Under the pieces are notes generated by a model. That model searched no databases and was not told the DNA's origin. It worked only from the letters and a program-made list of their open reading frames with translations. Positions 1 to 6,340 of a stretch of 15,026 nt of DNA are shown here, one piece after another. How positions within the stretch are numbered: position 1 is the stretch's first letter; each line of letters opens with the position of its first letter. The translations under genes and the position numbers were made by a program. The stretch is from Pseudomonadota bacterium. GTDB lineage: Bacteria; Pseudomonadota; Alphaproteobacteria; UBA2966; CAIVPW01. The DNA is taken from NCBI GenBank assembly GCA_027625125.1, contig JAQBXG010000018.1:1-15026 (forward strand), given 5' to 3'.

Positions 1-1
1 G

Positions 2-1177
2 GCCGGGGCAATGGCCGAGGACCGGCCGGGGCAGCGGGTCGAAATCCGCTTTGCGGATCTGCCGCTGCCCGGCGCAGAAACCCCCGCCGCTGCGCCGTCG
101 CAGGCGATCGCGCGGCCCGCCGACGCCGGCCTTTCCGTTCCGGAGGGTTTTCGGGTCAACGTGTTTCTGGACGGACTGGCCCACGCACGCTGGTTGCTGG
201 TGGCCGACAACGGCGACGTGTTTCTGGCCGAACCAGTGGCCGGGCGCATCGTCGTGCTGCGCGACAGCGACGGCGACGGCGTTGCCGACGAAGGCGGCGT
301 GTTTCTGAACGATTTGTTCCAGCCCCACGGCATGGCGATTCACGACGGGTTTTTCTATGTCGCGACGCCGACCGAGGTAACCCGGTACCCATACAGCGAA
401 GGCGCGTTCGCGCCCGACGGCCCCGGCGAGCGGGTCGGCGGCGCATATTCGCTGGGCGACGGGCGCGGGCATTGGACGCGCAACATCGCCGTCGCCCCGG
501 ACGGCGAGAACTTTTTCGTCGCGGTCGGAAGCCGCAGCAACAACTCGATCGAGGAGGCGCCGCGGGCGACGGTGCAGCGGTTTTCGATCGACGGCGAACA
601 ACAGGCGACGTTTGCCACCGGGCTTCGGAACCCGGTCGGCATCGCGTTTCATCCCGACACCGGCGAGCTGTACGTGGTGGTCAACGAGCGCGACAACTTC
701 GGCGACCGGCTGGTGCCCGACTATCTGACGCGGGTGCGGGACGGCGAGTTCTTTGGCTGGCCGTATGCCTATGTGGGTCCGCACGCCGCCCCCGGGCTGG
801 GCGACCGCAGGCCCGACCTGGTGGCCGCAACCGTGGCGCCGGACGTGATGTTCGAGGCCCATTCGGCGCCGCTGGGGCTGGCGTTTTATGACCGCGACGG
901 GTTTCCCGAACGGTATCGGGGCGGCGCGTTTGTCGCCCTGCACGGCTCGTGGAACTCGTCGGTGCCGACCGGATACAAGGTGGTGTTCGTGCCGTTCGCG
1001 GACGGGCGGCCGGCGGGCGGATACGAAAACTTCGTCACCGGCTTTCGCGTCGGCGATATCGCGCCGGCGCGGGTCTGGGGCCGCCCGGTCGGGGTCGCGG
1101 TGGCCGCCGACGGCAGCCTGTTGATCGCCGACGACGTCGGCCAGGTGATCTGGCGTGTGTCCTACGGCCCGGAATGA
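2..1177 (+). CDS. PQQ-dependent sugar (sorbosone/glucose) dehydrogenase-like beta-propeller protein, 5' end outside window
   Basis: The reading frame is open to the left edge, and the first ATG (11) has no convincing ribosome site, so the true start and a probable signal peptide lie upstream. The visible ~388 residues resemble the soluble glucose/L-sorbosone dehydrogenase family, six-bladed propellers that oxidise sugars in the periplasm with PQQ. Supporting motifs, numbered from the ATG at 11, are the opening blade (VPEGFRVNVF, about 43-52), GLRNPVGIAFHPDTGELYVV (about 203-222) followed by NERDNFGD, and LHGSWNSSVPTGYK near 310-323. The end at a TGA and the complete last blade (GVAVAADGSLLIADD) show that the C-terminus is intact. 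Substrate cannot be read from the sequence; many members of this family have no known substrate. Family assignment is fairly sure, the exact reaction is not. Confidence 0.85.
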   Translation, partial: AGAMAEDRPGQRVEIRFADLPLPGAETPAAAPSQAIARPADAGLSVPEGFRVNVFLDGLAHARWLLVADNGDVFLAEPVAGRIVVLRDSDGDGVADEGGVFLNDLFQPHGMAIHDGFFYVATPTEVTRYPYSEGAFAPDGPGERVGGAYSLGDGRGHWTRNIAVAPDGENFFVAVGSRSNNSIEEAPRATVQRFSIDGEQQATFATGLRNPVGIAFHPDTGELYVVVNERDNFGDRLVPDYLTRVRDGEFFGWPYAYVGPHAAPGLGDRRPDLVAATVAPDVMFEAHSAPLGLAFYDRDGFPERYRGGAFVALHGSWNSSVPTGYKVVFVPFADGRPAGGYENFVTGFRVGDIAPARVWGRPVGVAVAADGSLLIADDVGQVIWRVSYGPE

Positions 1178-1304
1178 GCCAGGCGAACTTCGCTGTTCAC
1201 CCTTCACAAACGGATTCGATGCAGTCTTGGCCGCCGGGAAAATCAGCCCATCTGTTGGACAACGCAACAACGGCGTTGCCGGACCGGTTTGAAGGAGCGT
1301 CCCG
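1178..1304 (+). other. Intergenic gap before the cNMP-binding gene
   Basis: This 127-nt gap holds the ribosome binding site GAAGGAG (1291-1297), seven bases ahead of the ATG at 1305. A small inverted repeat CAACGC/GCGTTG (1260-1265 and 1273-1278) sits in it but has no following T-run. I see no convincing sigma-70 promoter. The next gene may be read from the upstream dehydrogenase transcript or from a promoter I cannot recognise. Confidence 0.5.
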
Positions 1305-1715
1305 ATGAACACCATTCTTCCCAGCCGCAAGGTGGCCTTGAGCAACGGCGAGCGCGAGCGCCTGGACATCGCGTCGTTCACCGCCGACGAGGAAGTGTTC
1401 ACCGAGGGATCGGCCGGCGACCGGGCCTTTATCGTGCAATCGGGGCTGGTCGAGATCGTCCGCGTCGACGAGGCGGGGGAGCGGACGATCGGCTACGTCG
1501 GGGCCGGAGAAATCTTTGGCGAGATTTCGCCGATTGATCGCAAGCCGCGCACCGCCAGCGCCCGGGCGCTGCGCGACACGGTTTGCATCGTCGTGCCGGA
1601 GCAGATGCTTGCCCAAAAGATCGCCGACGCCGACCCGTTTTTGCGCGATCTGTTGTATGTGCTGGTGGCCGGAATGCGGGACGTGACCGCAAAGGCGAAC
1701 CGGCCGACCCACTGA
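1305..1715 (+). CDS. Stand-alone cyclic nucleotide-binding domain (CRP-like cNMP fold) protein
   Basis: This 136-residue protein is essentially one cNMP-binding domain. The beta-roll is visible as EEVFTEGSAGDRAFIVQSG (about 29-47), and the phosphate-binding cassette as FGE (71-73) followed by RTAS (82-85), where the Arg normally contacts the cyclic phosphate. There is no C-terminal helix-turn-helix, kinase or membrane segment, so it is not a complete CRP/FNR regulator. It may act through protein-protein contact or as a loose sensory module. The start is well supported by GAAGGAG at 1291-1297. It lies 127 nt after the sugar dehydrogenase in the same direction, but a functional link is only a guess. 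Domain identity is confident; ligand and target are unknown. Confidence 0.85.
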   Translation: MNTILPSRKVALSNGERERLDIASFTADEEVFTEGSAGDRAFIVQSGLVEIVRVDEAGERTIGYVGAGEIFGEISPIDRKPRTASARALRDTVCIVVPEQMLAQKIADADPFLRDLLYVLVAGMRDVTAKANRPTH

Positions 1716-1730
1716 ACTTGGGGTGGGAAA

Positions 1731-1806
1731 TGGTGGAGCCGAGGGGAGTCGAACCCCTGACCTCGACATTGCGAACGTCGCGCTCTCCCAACTGAGCTAC
1801 GGCCCC
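1731..1806 (-). tRNA. tRNA-Ala, anticodon CGC
   Basis: Read on the minus strand, the 76-nt cloverleaf has acceptor arm GGGGCCG pairing with CGGCTCC, D-arm GCTC/GAGC, anticodon loop TTCGCAA and the T-loop sequence GGTTCGACTCC. The anticodon CGC reads alanine codon GCG. The third acceptor pair is G3:U70, the classic alanine identity element, which confirms the assignment. The 3' CCA is encoded (TGG at 1731-1733). The gene is convergent with the cNMP-binding gene and divergent from yggT. Confidence 0.97.
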
Positions 1807-1819
1807 ACGAGGCGCGGAG

Positions 1820-1849
1820 AGTTTGAGCAGCGCCGGGGCCGCAAGTCAA
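1820..1849 (-). promoter_or_regulatory. Candidate sigma-70 promoter of tRNA-Ala
   Basis: On the minus strand TTGACT (1849-1844) is a good -35 box. CAAACT (1825-1820), 18 bases on, is a weak -10; shifting one base gives TCAAAC with a 17-base spacer. Either would start transcription a few bases ahead of the mature tRNA 5' end at 1806, the expected spacing for a tRNA gene. Confidence 0.45.
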
Positions 1850-1862
1850 CGCCAGCGGCGGG

Positions 1863-1891
1863 TTGTGCGCCCGCACCGGCGGCTTTACAAC
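1863..1891 (+). promoter_or_regulatory. Weak candidate promoter of yggT
   Basis: TTGTGC (1863-1868) and TACAAC (1886-1891) are separated by 17 bases and match the sigma-70 consensus at 3/6 and 4/6 positions. Transcription would begin near 1898, about 25 bases before the yggT ATG. Position in the gap divergent from the tRNA supports it; the match itself is weak. Confidence 0.3.
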
Positions 1892-1922
1892 AGAGCGCAT
1901 CCGACCGGCGGAGCATGCCCCG

Positions 1923-2201
1923 ATGAATGCCCTTTACTGGCTGATCGATACGATCCTGTGGCTGTACATGGTGGCGCTGATCGGCGGCGCCATCCTGAGC
2001 TGGCTGGTCGCCTTCGGGGTCGTCAACACCCGCAACCGGTTCGTCTTTCTGATCGGCGATTTCCTGCACCGGGTGACCGAGCCGGTGTTGGGGCCGGTGC
2101 GGCGGTTCATGCCCAATCTGGGCGGGGTCGATATCTCGCCGCTGATCGTCATCCTGCTGGTCATCTTCGCGCGGCGGCTGTTGCGCGACCTGTTCTTCTA
2201 G
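1923..2201 (+). CDS. yggT: YggT family integral membrane protein
   Basis: This is a 92-residue membrane protein with two hydrophobic helices (about 4-30 and 70-86). Between them lie the family motifs TEPVLGPVRR (52-61) and GVDISP (68-73). YggT proteins are small inner-membrane proteins linked to cell-shape/division clusters and osmotic stress in some bacteria, without a settled biochemical role. I chose the ATG at 1923 rather than the upstream in-frame ATG at 1863 because the protein then begins directly at the first helix and GGAG (1910-1913) is correctly spaced. It is followed in the same direction by the DUF167 gene, and yggT next to yggU is a widespread arrangement, so the two are probably co-transcribed. 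Confidence 0.93.
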   Translation: MNALYWLIDTILWLYMVALIGGAILSWLVAFGVVNTRNRFVFLIGDFLHRVTEPVLGPVRRFMPNLGGVDISPLIVILLVIFARRLLRDLFF

Positions 2202-2244
2202 CGATACGAATCCAGCCCTTCGCACCGCGGGCTCGTTTGGCGAT

Positions 2245-2324
2245 GGATCAAATGTTCCGGGCACTTGAAGATGGGATTCCGTACGCCCGCTGGCATTGCC
2301 GGCTTCAAGTGCTTGGTTTGATCC
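2245..2324 (+). repeat. Large imperfect inverted repeat / RNA hairpin between yggT and the DUF167 gene
   Basis: The left arm (2245-2270) and right arm (2303-2324) pair over GGATCAAA/TTTGATCC (8 bp) and GCACTTGAAG/CTTCAAGTGC (10 bp). In plus-strand RNA four further pairs form between CCGG (2257-2260) and TTGG (2313-2316), two of them G-U, leaving only TGTT (2253-2256) bulged. The 32-nt loop is 2271-2302. The G-U pairs exist only on the plus-strand transcript, which argues for RNA function. No T-run follows, so it is not a standard terminator. It ends six bases before the GTG start at 2331, where a ribosome site would be expected. Confidence 0.75.
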
Positions 2325-2330
2325 ACTAGC

Positions 2331-2693
2331 GTGGGCGCTGGTCCGTTCACCGCACATTCCGACGGCGTTGCCGTTCGCGTGCATCTGACCCCCGGCGCGG
2401 CGCGCCCGGGGCTGGGCGCGATTGAATCCGGCCCGGACGGCAAGCCGGTGTTGAAGGTGCGGGTGGCGGCGCGGCCCGAGGCCGGGCGGGCGAACGCGGC
2501 GCTGTGCCGGATGCTGGCGAAGGCATGGGGGGTGCCGCCCTCGTCGCTGGCGGTGACGCGGGGCACGACATCGCGCTTGAAGACCGTGCGGGTCGGCGGC
2601 GACGGCGCGGAGCTGCTGGCGCGGCTGGAAGCCTGGGCGGCGGCGCAGGATGCGGCACGGAAGGTGGGGGCGCGAGAGGGTGCGGATGCCTGA
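2331..2693 (+). CDS. DUF167 (YggU) family protein
   Basis: This 120-residue protein matches the DUF167/UPF0235 family, small alpha/beta proteins of unknown function. Family landmarks are the start of the fold (DGVAVRVHLTPGAARPGLG), the central KVRVAARPEAGRANAALCRML (about 42-62) and the GTTSRLKTVRV segment (about 80-90). The tail beyond residue ~100 is alanine-rich and poorly conserved. The best start is GTG at 2331, which gives the expected N-terminus, but the space for a Shine-Dalgarno site is taken by the 3' arm of a large hairpin. Translation may therefore be coupled or structurally controlled. The stop overlaps the start of folD by 8 nt, indicating one operon. Confidence 0.9.
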   Translation: MGAGPFTAHSDGVAVRVHLTPGAARPGLGAIESGPDGKPVLKVRVAARPEAGRANAALCRMLAKAWGVPPSSLAVTRGTTSRLKTVRVGGDGAELLARLEAWAAAQDAARKVGAREGADA

Positions 2694-3570
2694 GGCGCGG
2701 ATTCTGGACGGCAAGGCGGCGGCGGCGGCGCTGCGGCTTCAGATCGCCGCCGAGGCCGCGCGCCTGAAGGCGCGCCACGGCATTGTGCCCGGCATCGCGA
2801 TGGTGCTGGTCGGCGACGACCCGGCGAGCCAGGTGTATGTGCGGAGCAAGACCAGGGCGGCGGGCGAGGCCGGATTTCATGTGCGGGATATCGTGCTGGC
2901 CGCCGACGCGCCGGAGGCCGACGTGCTGGCGCAGGTGGCGGCGCTGAACGCCGACCCGCAGGTGCACGGGTTTCTGGTGCAGTTGCCGTTGCCGCCGCAG
3001 GTGGACCCGGAGCGGGTCATCGACGCGATCGACCCGGCCAAGGACGCCGACGGGTTTCATGTCGTCAACGCCGGGCGGCTGGCGATGGGGCGCGACGGCG
3101 TTGTGCCGGCGACGCCGCTGGGGTGCATGCATCTGATTCGCCGGGCGCGGGCGGAACTGGCCGGTCTGGAGGCGGTGGTGATCGGGCGGTCGAACACGGT
3201 CGGCAAGCCGATGGCGCAATTGTTGTTGCGGGAGCATTGCACGGTGACGATCGCCCATTCGCGGACGCGCGGGCTGGCCGACATCGCCCGGCGCGCCGAC
3301 GTGCTGGTGGCGGCGGTGGGACGGCCGGAGATCGTCCGCGGCGACTGGATCAAGCCCGGCGCGACGGTGATCGATGTCGGCATCAACCGGTTGCCGCCAG
3401 AGACACCGGGCGAAAAGGGGCGGCTGGTCGGCGACGTGGCGTTCGCCGAGGCGGTGGCGGTGGCGGGCGCGATTACGCCGGTGCCGGGCGGCGTCGGGCC
3501 GATGACGATTGCGTGCCTGTTGCAGAACACGTTGCTGCTGGCCCGCCGCAGCGCCGGGGCGGCGGCCTAG
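2686..3570 (+). CDS. folD: Bifunctional methylenetetrahydrofolate dehydrogenase / methenyltetrahydrofolate cyclohydrolase FolD
   Basis: FolD interconverts 5,10-methylene-, 5,10-methenyl- and 10-formyl-tetrahydrofolate in the cytosol, supplying one-carbon units for purines and formyl-Met-tRNA. The 294-residue length is normal. Catalytic Tyr51 and Lys55 lie in YVRSKTRAAGEAGF, the substrate loop is VQLPLPPQ (98-105) and KDADGFH spans 119-125. The NADP-binding segment is VVIGRSNTVGKP (164-175), and the signature PGGVGPMT lies at 267-274. The usual PCTP motif reads PATPLG (141-146), a Cys-to-Ala change outside the catalytic pair. The ATG at 2686 is preferred over an ATG 12 codons upstream because GAGAGGG (2673-2679) precedes it and it gives the canonical N-terminus. 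It overlaps the DUF167 stop by 8 nt. Confidence 0.96.
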   Translation: MPEARILDGKAAAAALRLQIAAEAARLKARHGIVPGIAMVLVGDDPASQVYVRSKTRAAGEAGFHVRDIVLAADAPEADVLAQVAALNADPQVHGFLVQLPLPPQVDPERVIDAIDPAKDADGFHVVNAGRLAMGRDGVVPATPLGCMHLIRRARAELAGLEAVVIGRSNTVGKPMAQLLLREHCTVTIAHSRTRGLADIARRADVLVAAVGRPEIVRGDWIKPGATVIDVGINRLPPETPGEKGRLVGDVAFAEAVAVAGAITPVPGGVGPMTIACLLQNTLLLARRSAGAAA

Positions 3571-3623
3571 GCGGCACGCAAAGTACCCGTGACCCGTGCC
3601 GCGACCGGGTCTAGAGTCCCCAT

Positions 3624-5063
3624 ATGGTTGCGGAAGCCAAATGCGCGTTTCGTCTGGAGCGGCCCTGGCCGTTTGATCTGCTTGATTCGGGGTGTCAGTT
3701 CGCGCCATCTGCATTGGTGGAACAGGACGGTCGCTTGTGGTGCCGGTTTCGCTTGCCTCCGAAGCGCGGCGTGCCGAATACAATTGACGGCGAAATCGAA
3801 AGAGGTCTGTTACGGCAGTGCGAGGCGTGGAACGGCAAAGGGTACCCCCTCGACTTGACGGGCATTGTGCTTCGGAGCGGTTTCGACCTTTCTGGTGTCC
3901 TTACGCATGTTGAAGCAAAGAGCGTTTGTTTGGCTAACTCGATAATTGGCGAAGGCGCGCGGATAGAAGGCATCAATTTCAAAGACAGATTCTCGCTTCT
4001 GAATGCTGAAGTCGGGGACCATGTATCTTTTGGTGGTTCCAAGTTTCCTGAACGAGCAACGTTCAGCAACGCCAGATTCGGTGACTCCGTCTCATTCAAG
4101 AACACCCAATTCCTAAAACTCGCCAATTTCACAGGCTGTTCGTTTGGAGAAGAAGACTCGTTTGAAGAAGCGCGATTCGGAGTACAGGCGCTGTTCGACA
4201 AAACAGTCGGAATCTCTGTTTCATTTGTTCGCGCAAGATTTGGAAACGGATTGCATTTCGAACGAACAAGATTCCTGAATGCGGATTTCAGTGGGGCTTC
4301 TATTGGCGCGGGCGGCAGGTTTCGCGGTGCCGCAATCGAATTTGCTTTGTTCGGAGCGAAGAGTCCTCGCGAGCCTGGTGAAACAAGTGCATCCTTTTCG
4401 TCAATTGACTTCTCGTCTGCTGTCTTCGGCGAGTCGGAATTTGGAAACCGCAAGTTTGACGGCAGCACTGACTTTTCTTTCGCAGTCTTTGATGAAGTGC
4501 CGAACTTTCATGGCTGCACATTCCATTCGGACGTTCGCTTTCGCGGCACGGAGTTTCGCGATACCCACAGCGCCGGCGCGCCAGCGGCGTACCGCGTGTT
4601 GAAACAGGCGATGGAGGGGCTGCGCGCCCACGACGAACAGGCGATGTTCTTTGCTCTGCAGCAGCGGAGCCAGCGGCATCAGCTTGCACGGACGGACCCG
4701 GTGCGGTGGTTTTCAGCGCTATACGACCTGACCACCGAGTACGGCCAAAGCCTTGGGCGGCCATTGGTCGCGTTGGCAATGGTCATCGTCGGATTTGCAT
4801 CCCTGTACGAAATGCTCAGCTATCTGGCTGGCAAACCAGTTCCGGGAGACGGATTGAGCTTCGCGATCGAGCAGATTGCCCGGCCATTCGGCATCTGGTC
4901 GCCTCGTTATTTGGACGGCAACGGCATTGTAGTATGGACCGAGTACTTGCTGGAGAATGGGGGCGTGCTGTTCCGGTTGCTTGCCACCGCAGAATCAGTG
5001 GCGGGGCTGGCGCTGGTGGCGCTGTTTTTGTTGGCGCTGCGGCGCAGATTCAAACTGGACTAG
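3624..5063 (+). CDS. Pentapeptide-repeat protein with two C-terminal transmembrane helices
   Basis: The 479-residue protein has three parts. Residues 1-90 are an uncharacterised head. Residues ~95-312 carry degenerate pentapeptide repeats with a Phe every five residues (FSNARFGDSVSFKNTQF and similar), which should form a right-handed quadrilateral beta-helix. After a charged helix (about 322-360) come two hydrophobic segments (about 378-400 and 447-472), the last ending in ALRRRFKLD. This pore-like two-helix tail resembles pentapeptide-repeat proteins with a two-TM channel-type end, but there is no TxGYG selectivity filter, so channel activity is unproven. The ATG at 3624 is fixed from upstream by an in-frame TAG at 3612; its ribosome site is weak. 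The repeat-coding part is AT-richer than its neighbours, suggesting transfer. Its stop overlaps the convergent argG stop. Confidence 0.82.
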   Translation: MVAEAKCAFRLERPWPFDLLDSGCQFAPSALVEQDGRLWCRFRLPPKRGVPNTIDGEIERGLLRQCEAWNGKGYPLDLTGIVLRSGFDLSGVLTHVEAKSVCLANSIIGEGARIEGINFKDRFSLLNAEVGDHVSFGGSKFPERATFSNARFGDSVSFKNTQFLKLANFTGCSFGEEDSFEEARFGVQALFDKTVGISVSFVRARFGNGLHFERTRFLNADFSGASIGAGGRFRGAAIEFALFGAKSPREPGETSASFSSIDFSSAVFGESEFGNRKFDGSTDFSFAVFDEVPNFHGCTFHSDVRFRGTEFRDTHSAGAPAAYRVLKQAMEGLRAHDEQAMFFALQQRSQRHQLARTDPVRWFSALYDLTTEYGQSLGRPLVALAMVIVGFASLYEMLSYLAGKPVPGDGLSFAIEQIARPFGIWSPRYLDGNGIVVWTEYLLENGGVLFRLLATAESVAGLALVALFLLALRRRFKLD

Positions 5064-6271
5064 CCGCGGCGTTTCAGGATGCGGAGGCGGAGCGCGTTCA
5101 GCTTGATGAAGCCTTCGGCGTCGGCCTGGTCGTAGACCGCGTCTTCTTCGAAGGTCACCAGTTCCTGGTCATAGAGGCTGTTCGGCGACTTGCGGCCGAC
5201 GACGGTGGCCGAGCCTTTGTACAGTTTCATCCGCACCGTGCCCGAGACCGCGGTCTGGCTGTGGTCGATGGCGGCCTGGAGCATTTCGCGTTCGCGCGAA
5301 AACCAGAAGCCGTTGTAGATCAGTTCGGCATATTGCGGCATCAGCGCGTCTTTCAGATGCGCCGCGCCGCGATCCAGCGTCAGGCTTTCGATGCCGCGAT
5401 GGGCGGCAAGCAAGATGGCGCCGCCGGGGGTTTCATAAATGCCGCGCGACTTCATGCCGACGAAACGGTTTTCGACCAGATCAAGACGCCCGACGCCGTG
5501 GTCGTGGCCGAGTTCGTTCAGGCGCGCGAGCAAAGCTGAAGGCGACAGCGGCGCGCCGTCGACCGCCACCGCGTCGCCCTGTTCGAACGCGATTTCGACA
5601 AACGCCGGGGTATCCGGCGCGTCTTCGGGCGCGACCGTGCGCGAATAGACATATTCAGGGGCTTGTTGCCACGGGTCTTCGAGCACCTTGCCCTCGGCGG
5701 AGGTGTGCAGCAGGTTCGCGTCCTGGGAAAACGGCGCTTCGCCGCGCTTGTCGCGGGGCACCGGAATCTGGTGCTTTTCGGCATAGGCCAGCAGTTGTTC
5801 GCGGGAGCCAAGGTCCCATTCGCGCCACGGCGCGATGACCCGGATGCCCGGCTCCAGCGCGTAGTAGCCCAATTCGAACCGCACCTGGTCATTGCCCTTG
5901 CCGGTGGCGCCGTGGGCGACGGCGTCGGCGCCGGTGGCGCGGGCGATTTCGATCTGGCGCTTGGCGATCAGCGGCCGCGCGATCGACGTGCCCAGCAGAT
6001 ATTCGCCCTCGTACTGGGCGTTGGCGCGGAACATCGGGAACACATAGTCGCGGACGAATTCCTCGCGCAGGTCTTCGATCACCACCTCGCGCACGCCGAG
6101 GAGTTCGGCCTTGGCCCGCACCGGTTCCAGCTCCGCGCCCTGGCCGAGGTCGGCGGTGAACGTCACGACTTCGCAGCCATAGGTTTCCTGTAGCCATTTG
6201 AGGATGACCGAGGTGTCCAGCCCGCCGGAATAGGCGAGCACGACCTTGGATACTTTGGCGGTGTTTTTCAT
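5060..6271 (-). CDS. argG: Argininosuccinate synthase
   Basis: ArgG joins citrulline and aspartate with ATP to make argininosuccinate, the penultimate step of arginine synthesis, in the cytosol. The 403-residue length is typical for the class I enzyme. The N-terminal ATP-binding P-loop is plain: VVLAYSGGLDTS (10-21). Further family segments are ATGADAVAHGATGKGNDQVRFE, read in two parts near residues 113-134, and the EDAPDTP/VEIAFEQGDAVAVDG region in the synthetase domain. The ATG at 6271 gives the expected start; only a weak purine stretch (GAGAG) precedes it. It lies 69 nt after rlmN in the same direction, with a candidate promoter of its own in the gap. At the 3' end its TAG shares the four bases CTAG with the pentapeptide-repeat gene, leaving no room for an intergenic terminator. 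Confidence 0.98.
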   Translation of the reverse strand: MKNTAKVSKVVLAYSGGLDTSVILKWLQETYGCEVVTFTADLGQGAELEPVRAKAELLGVREVVIEDLREEFVRDYVFPMFRANAQYEGEYLLGTSIARPLIAKRQIEIARATGADAVAHGATGKGNDQVRFELGYYALEPGIRVIAPWREWDLGSREQLLAYAEKHQIPVPRDKRGEAPFSQDANLLHTSAEGKVLEDPWQQAPEYVYSRTVAPEDAPDTPAFVEIAFEQGDAVAVDGAPLSPSALLARLNELGHDHGVGRLDLVENRFVGMKSRGIYETPGGAILLAAHRGIESLTLDRGAAHLKDALMPQYAELIYNGFWFSREREMLQAAIDHSQTAVSGTVRMKLYKGSATVVGRKSPNSLYDQELVTFEEDAVYDQADAEGFIKLNALRLRILKRRG

Positions 6272-6305
6272 ATTACTCTCGCGCGGAATCCCGAAGCGCG
6301 GCGCG

Positions 6306-6333
6306 ACTATACCCGCCCGAAGGGCCGGAGCAA
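6306..6333 (-). promoter_or_regulatory. Candidate sigma-70 promoter of argG
   Basis: In the rlmN-argG gap the minus strand reads TTGCTC (6333-6328), 16 bases, then TATAGT (6311-6306). The -10 box matches consensus at five of six positions; the -35 box is weak. Transcription would start near 6299, giving a leader of about 28 nt before the argG ATG. Confidence 0.5.
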
Positions 6334-6340
6334 CCGGCGT

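Noticed and set aside
1260..1278. CAACGC/GCGTTG hairpin as terminator of the sugar dehydrogenase gene
   Set aside because: It is a 6-bp stem with no T-run, more than 80 nt after the stop; a chance repeat is as likely.
2718..2735. GGC triplet run near the folD start as a microsatellite
   Set aside because: It simply encodes the Ala-rich start of FolD (KAAAAALR) in a GC-rich genome.
3591..3611. GACCCG/CGGGTC inverted repeat after folD, as a terminator
   Set aside because: The stem is only 6 bp with a 9-nt loop, and no T-run follows, so a Rho-independent terminator is not supported.
2347..3783. 478-codon minus-strand open frame
   Set aside because: It is antisense to the DUF167 gene and folD, composed of Pro/Arg/Ala runs with no family motif; folD on the plus strand is unambiguous.
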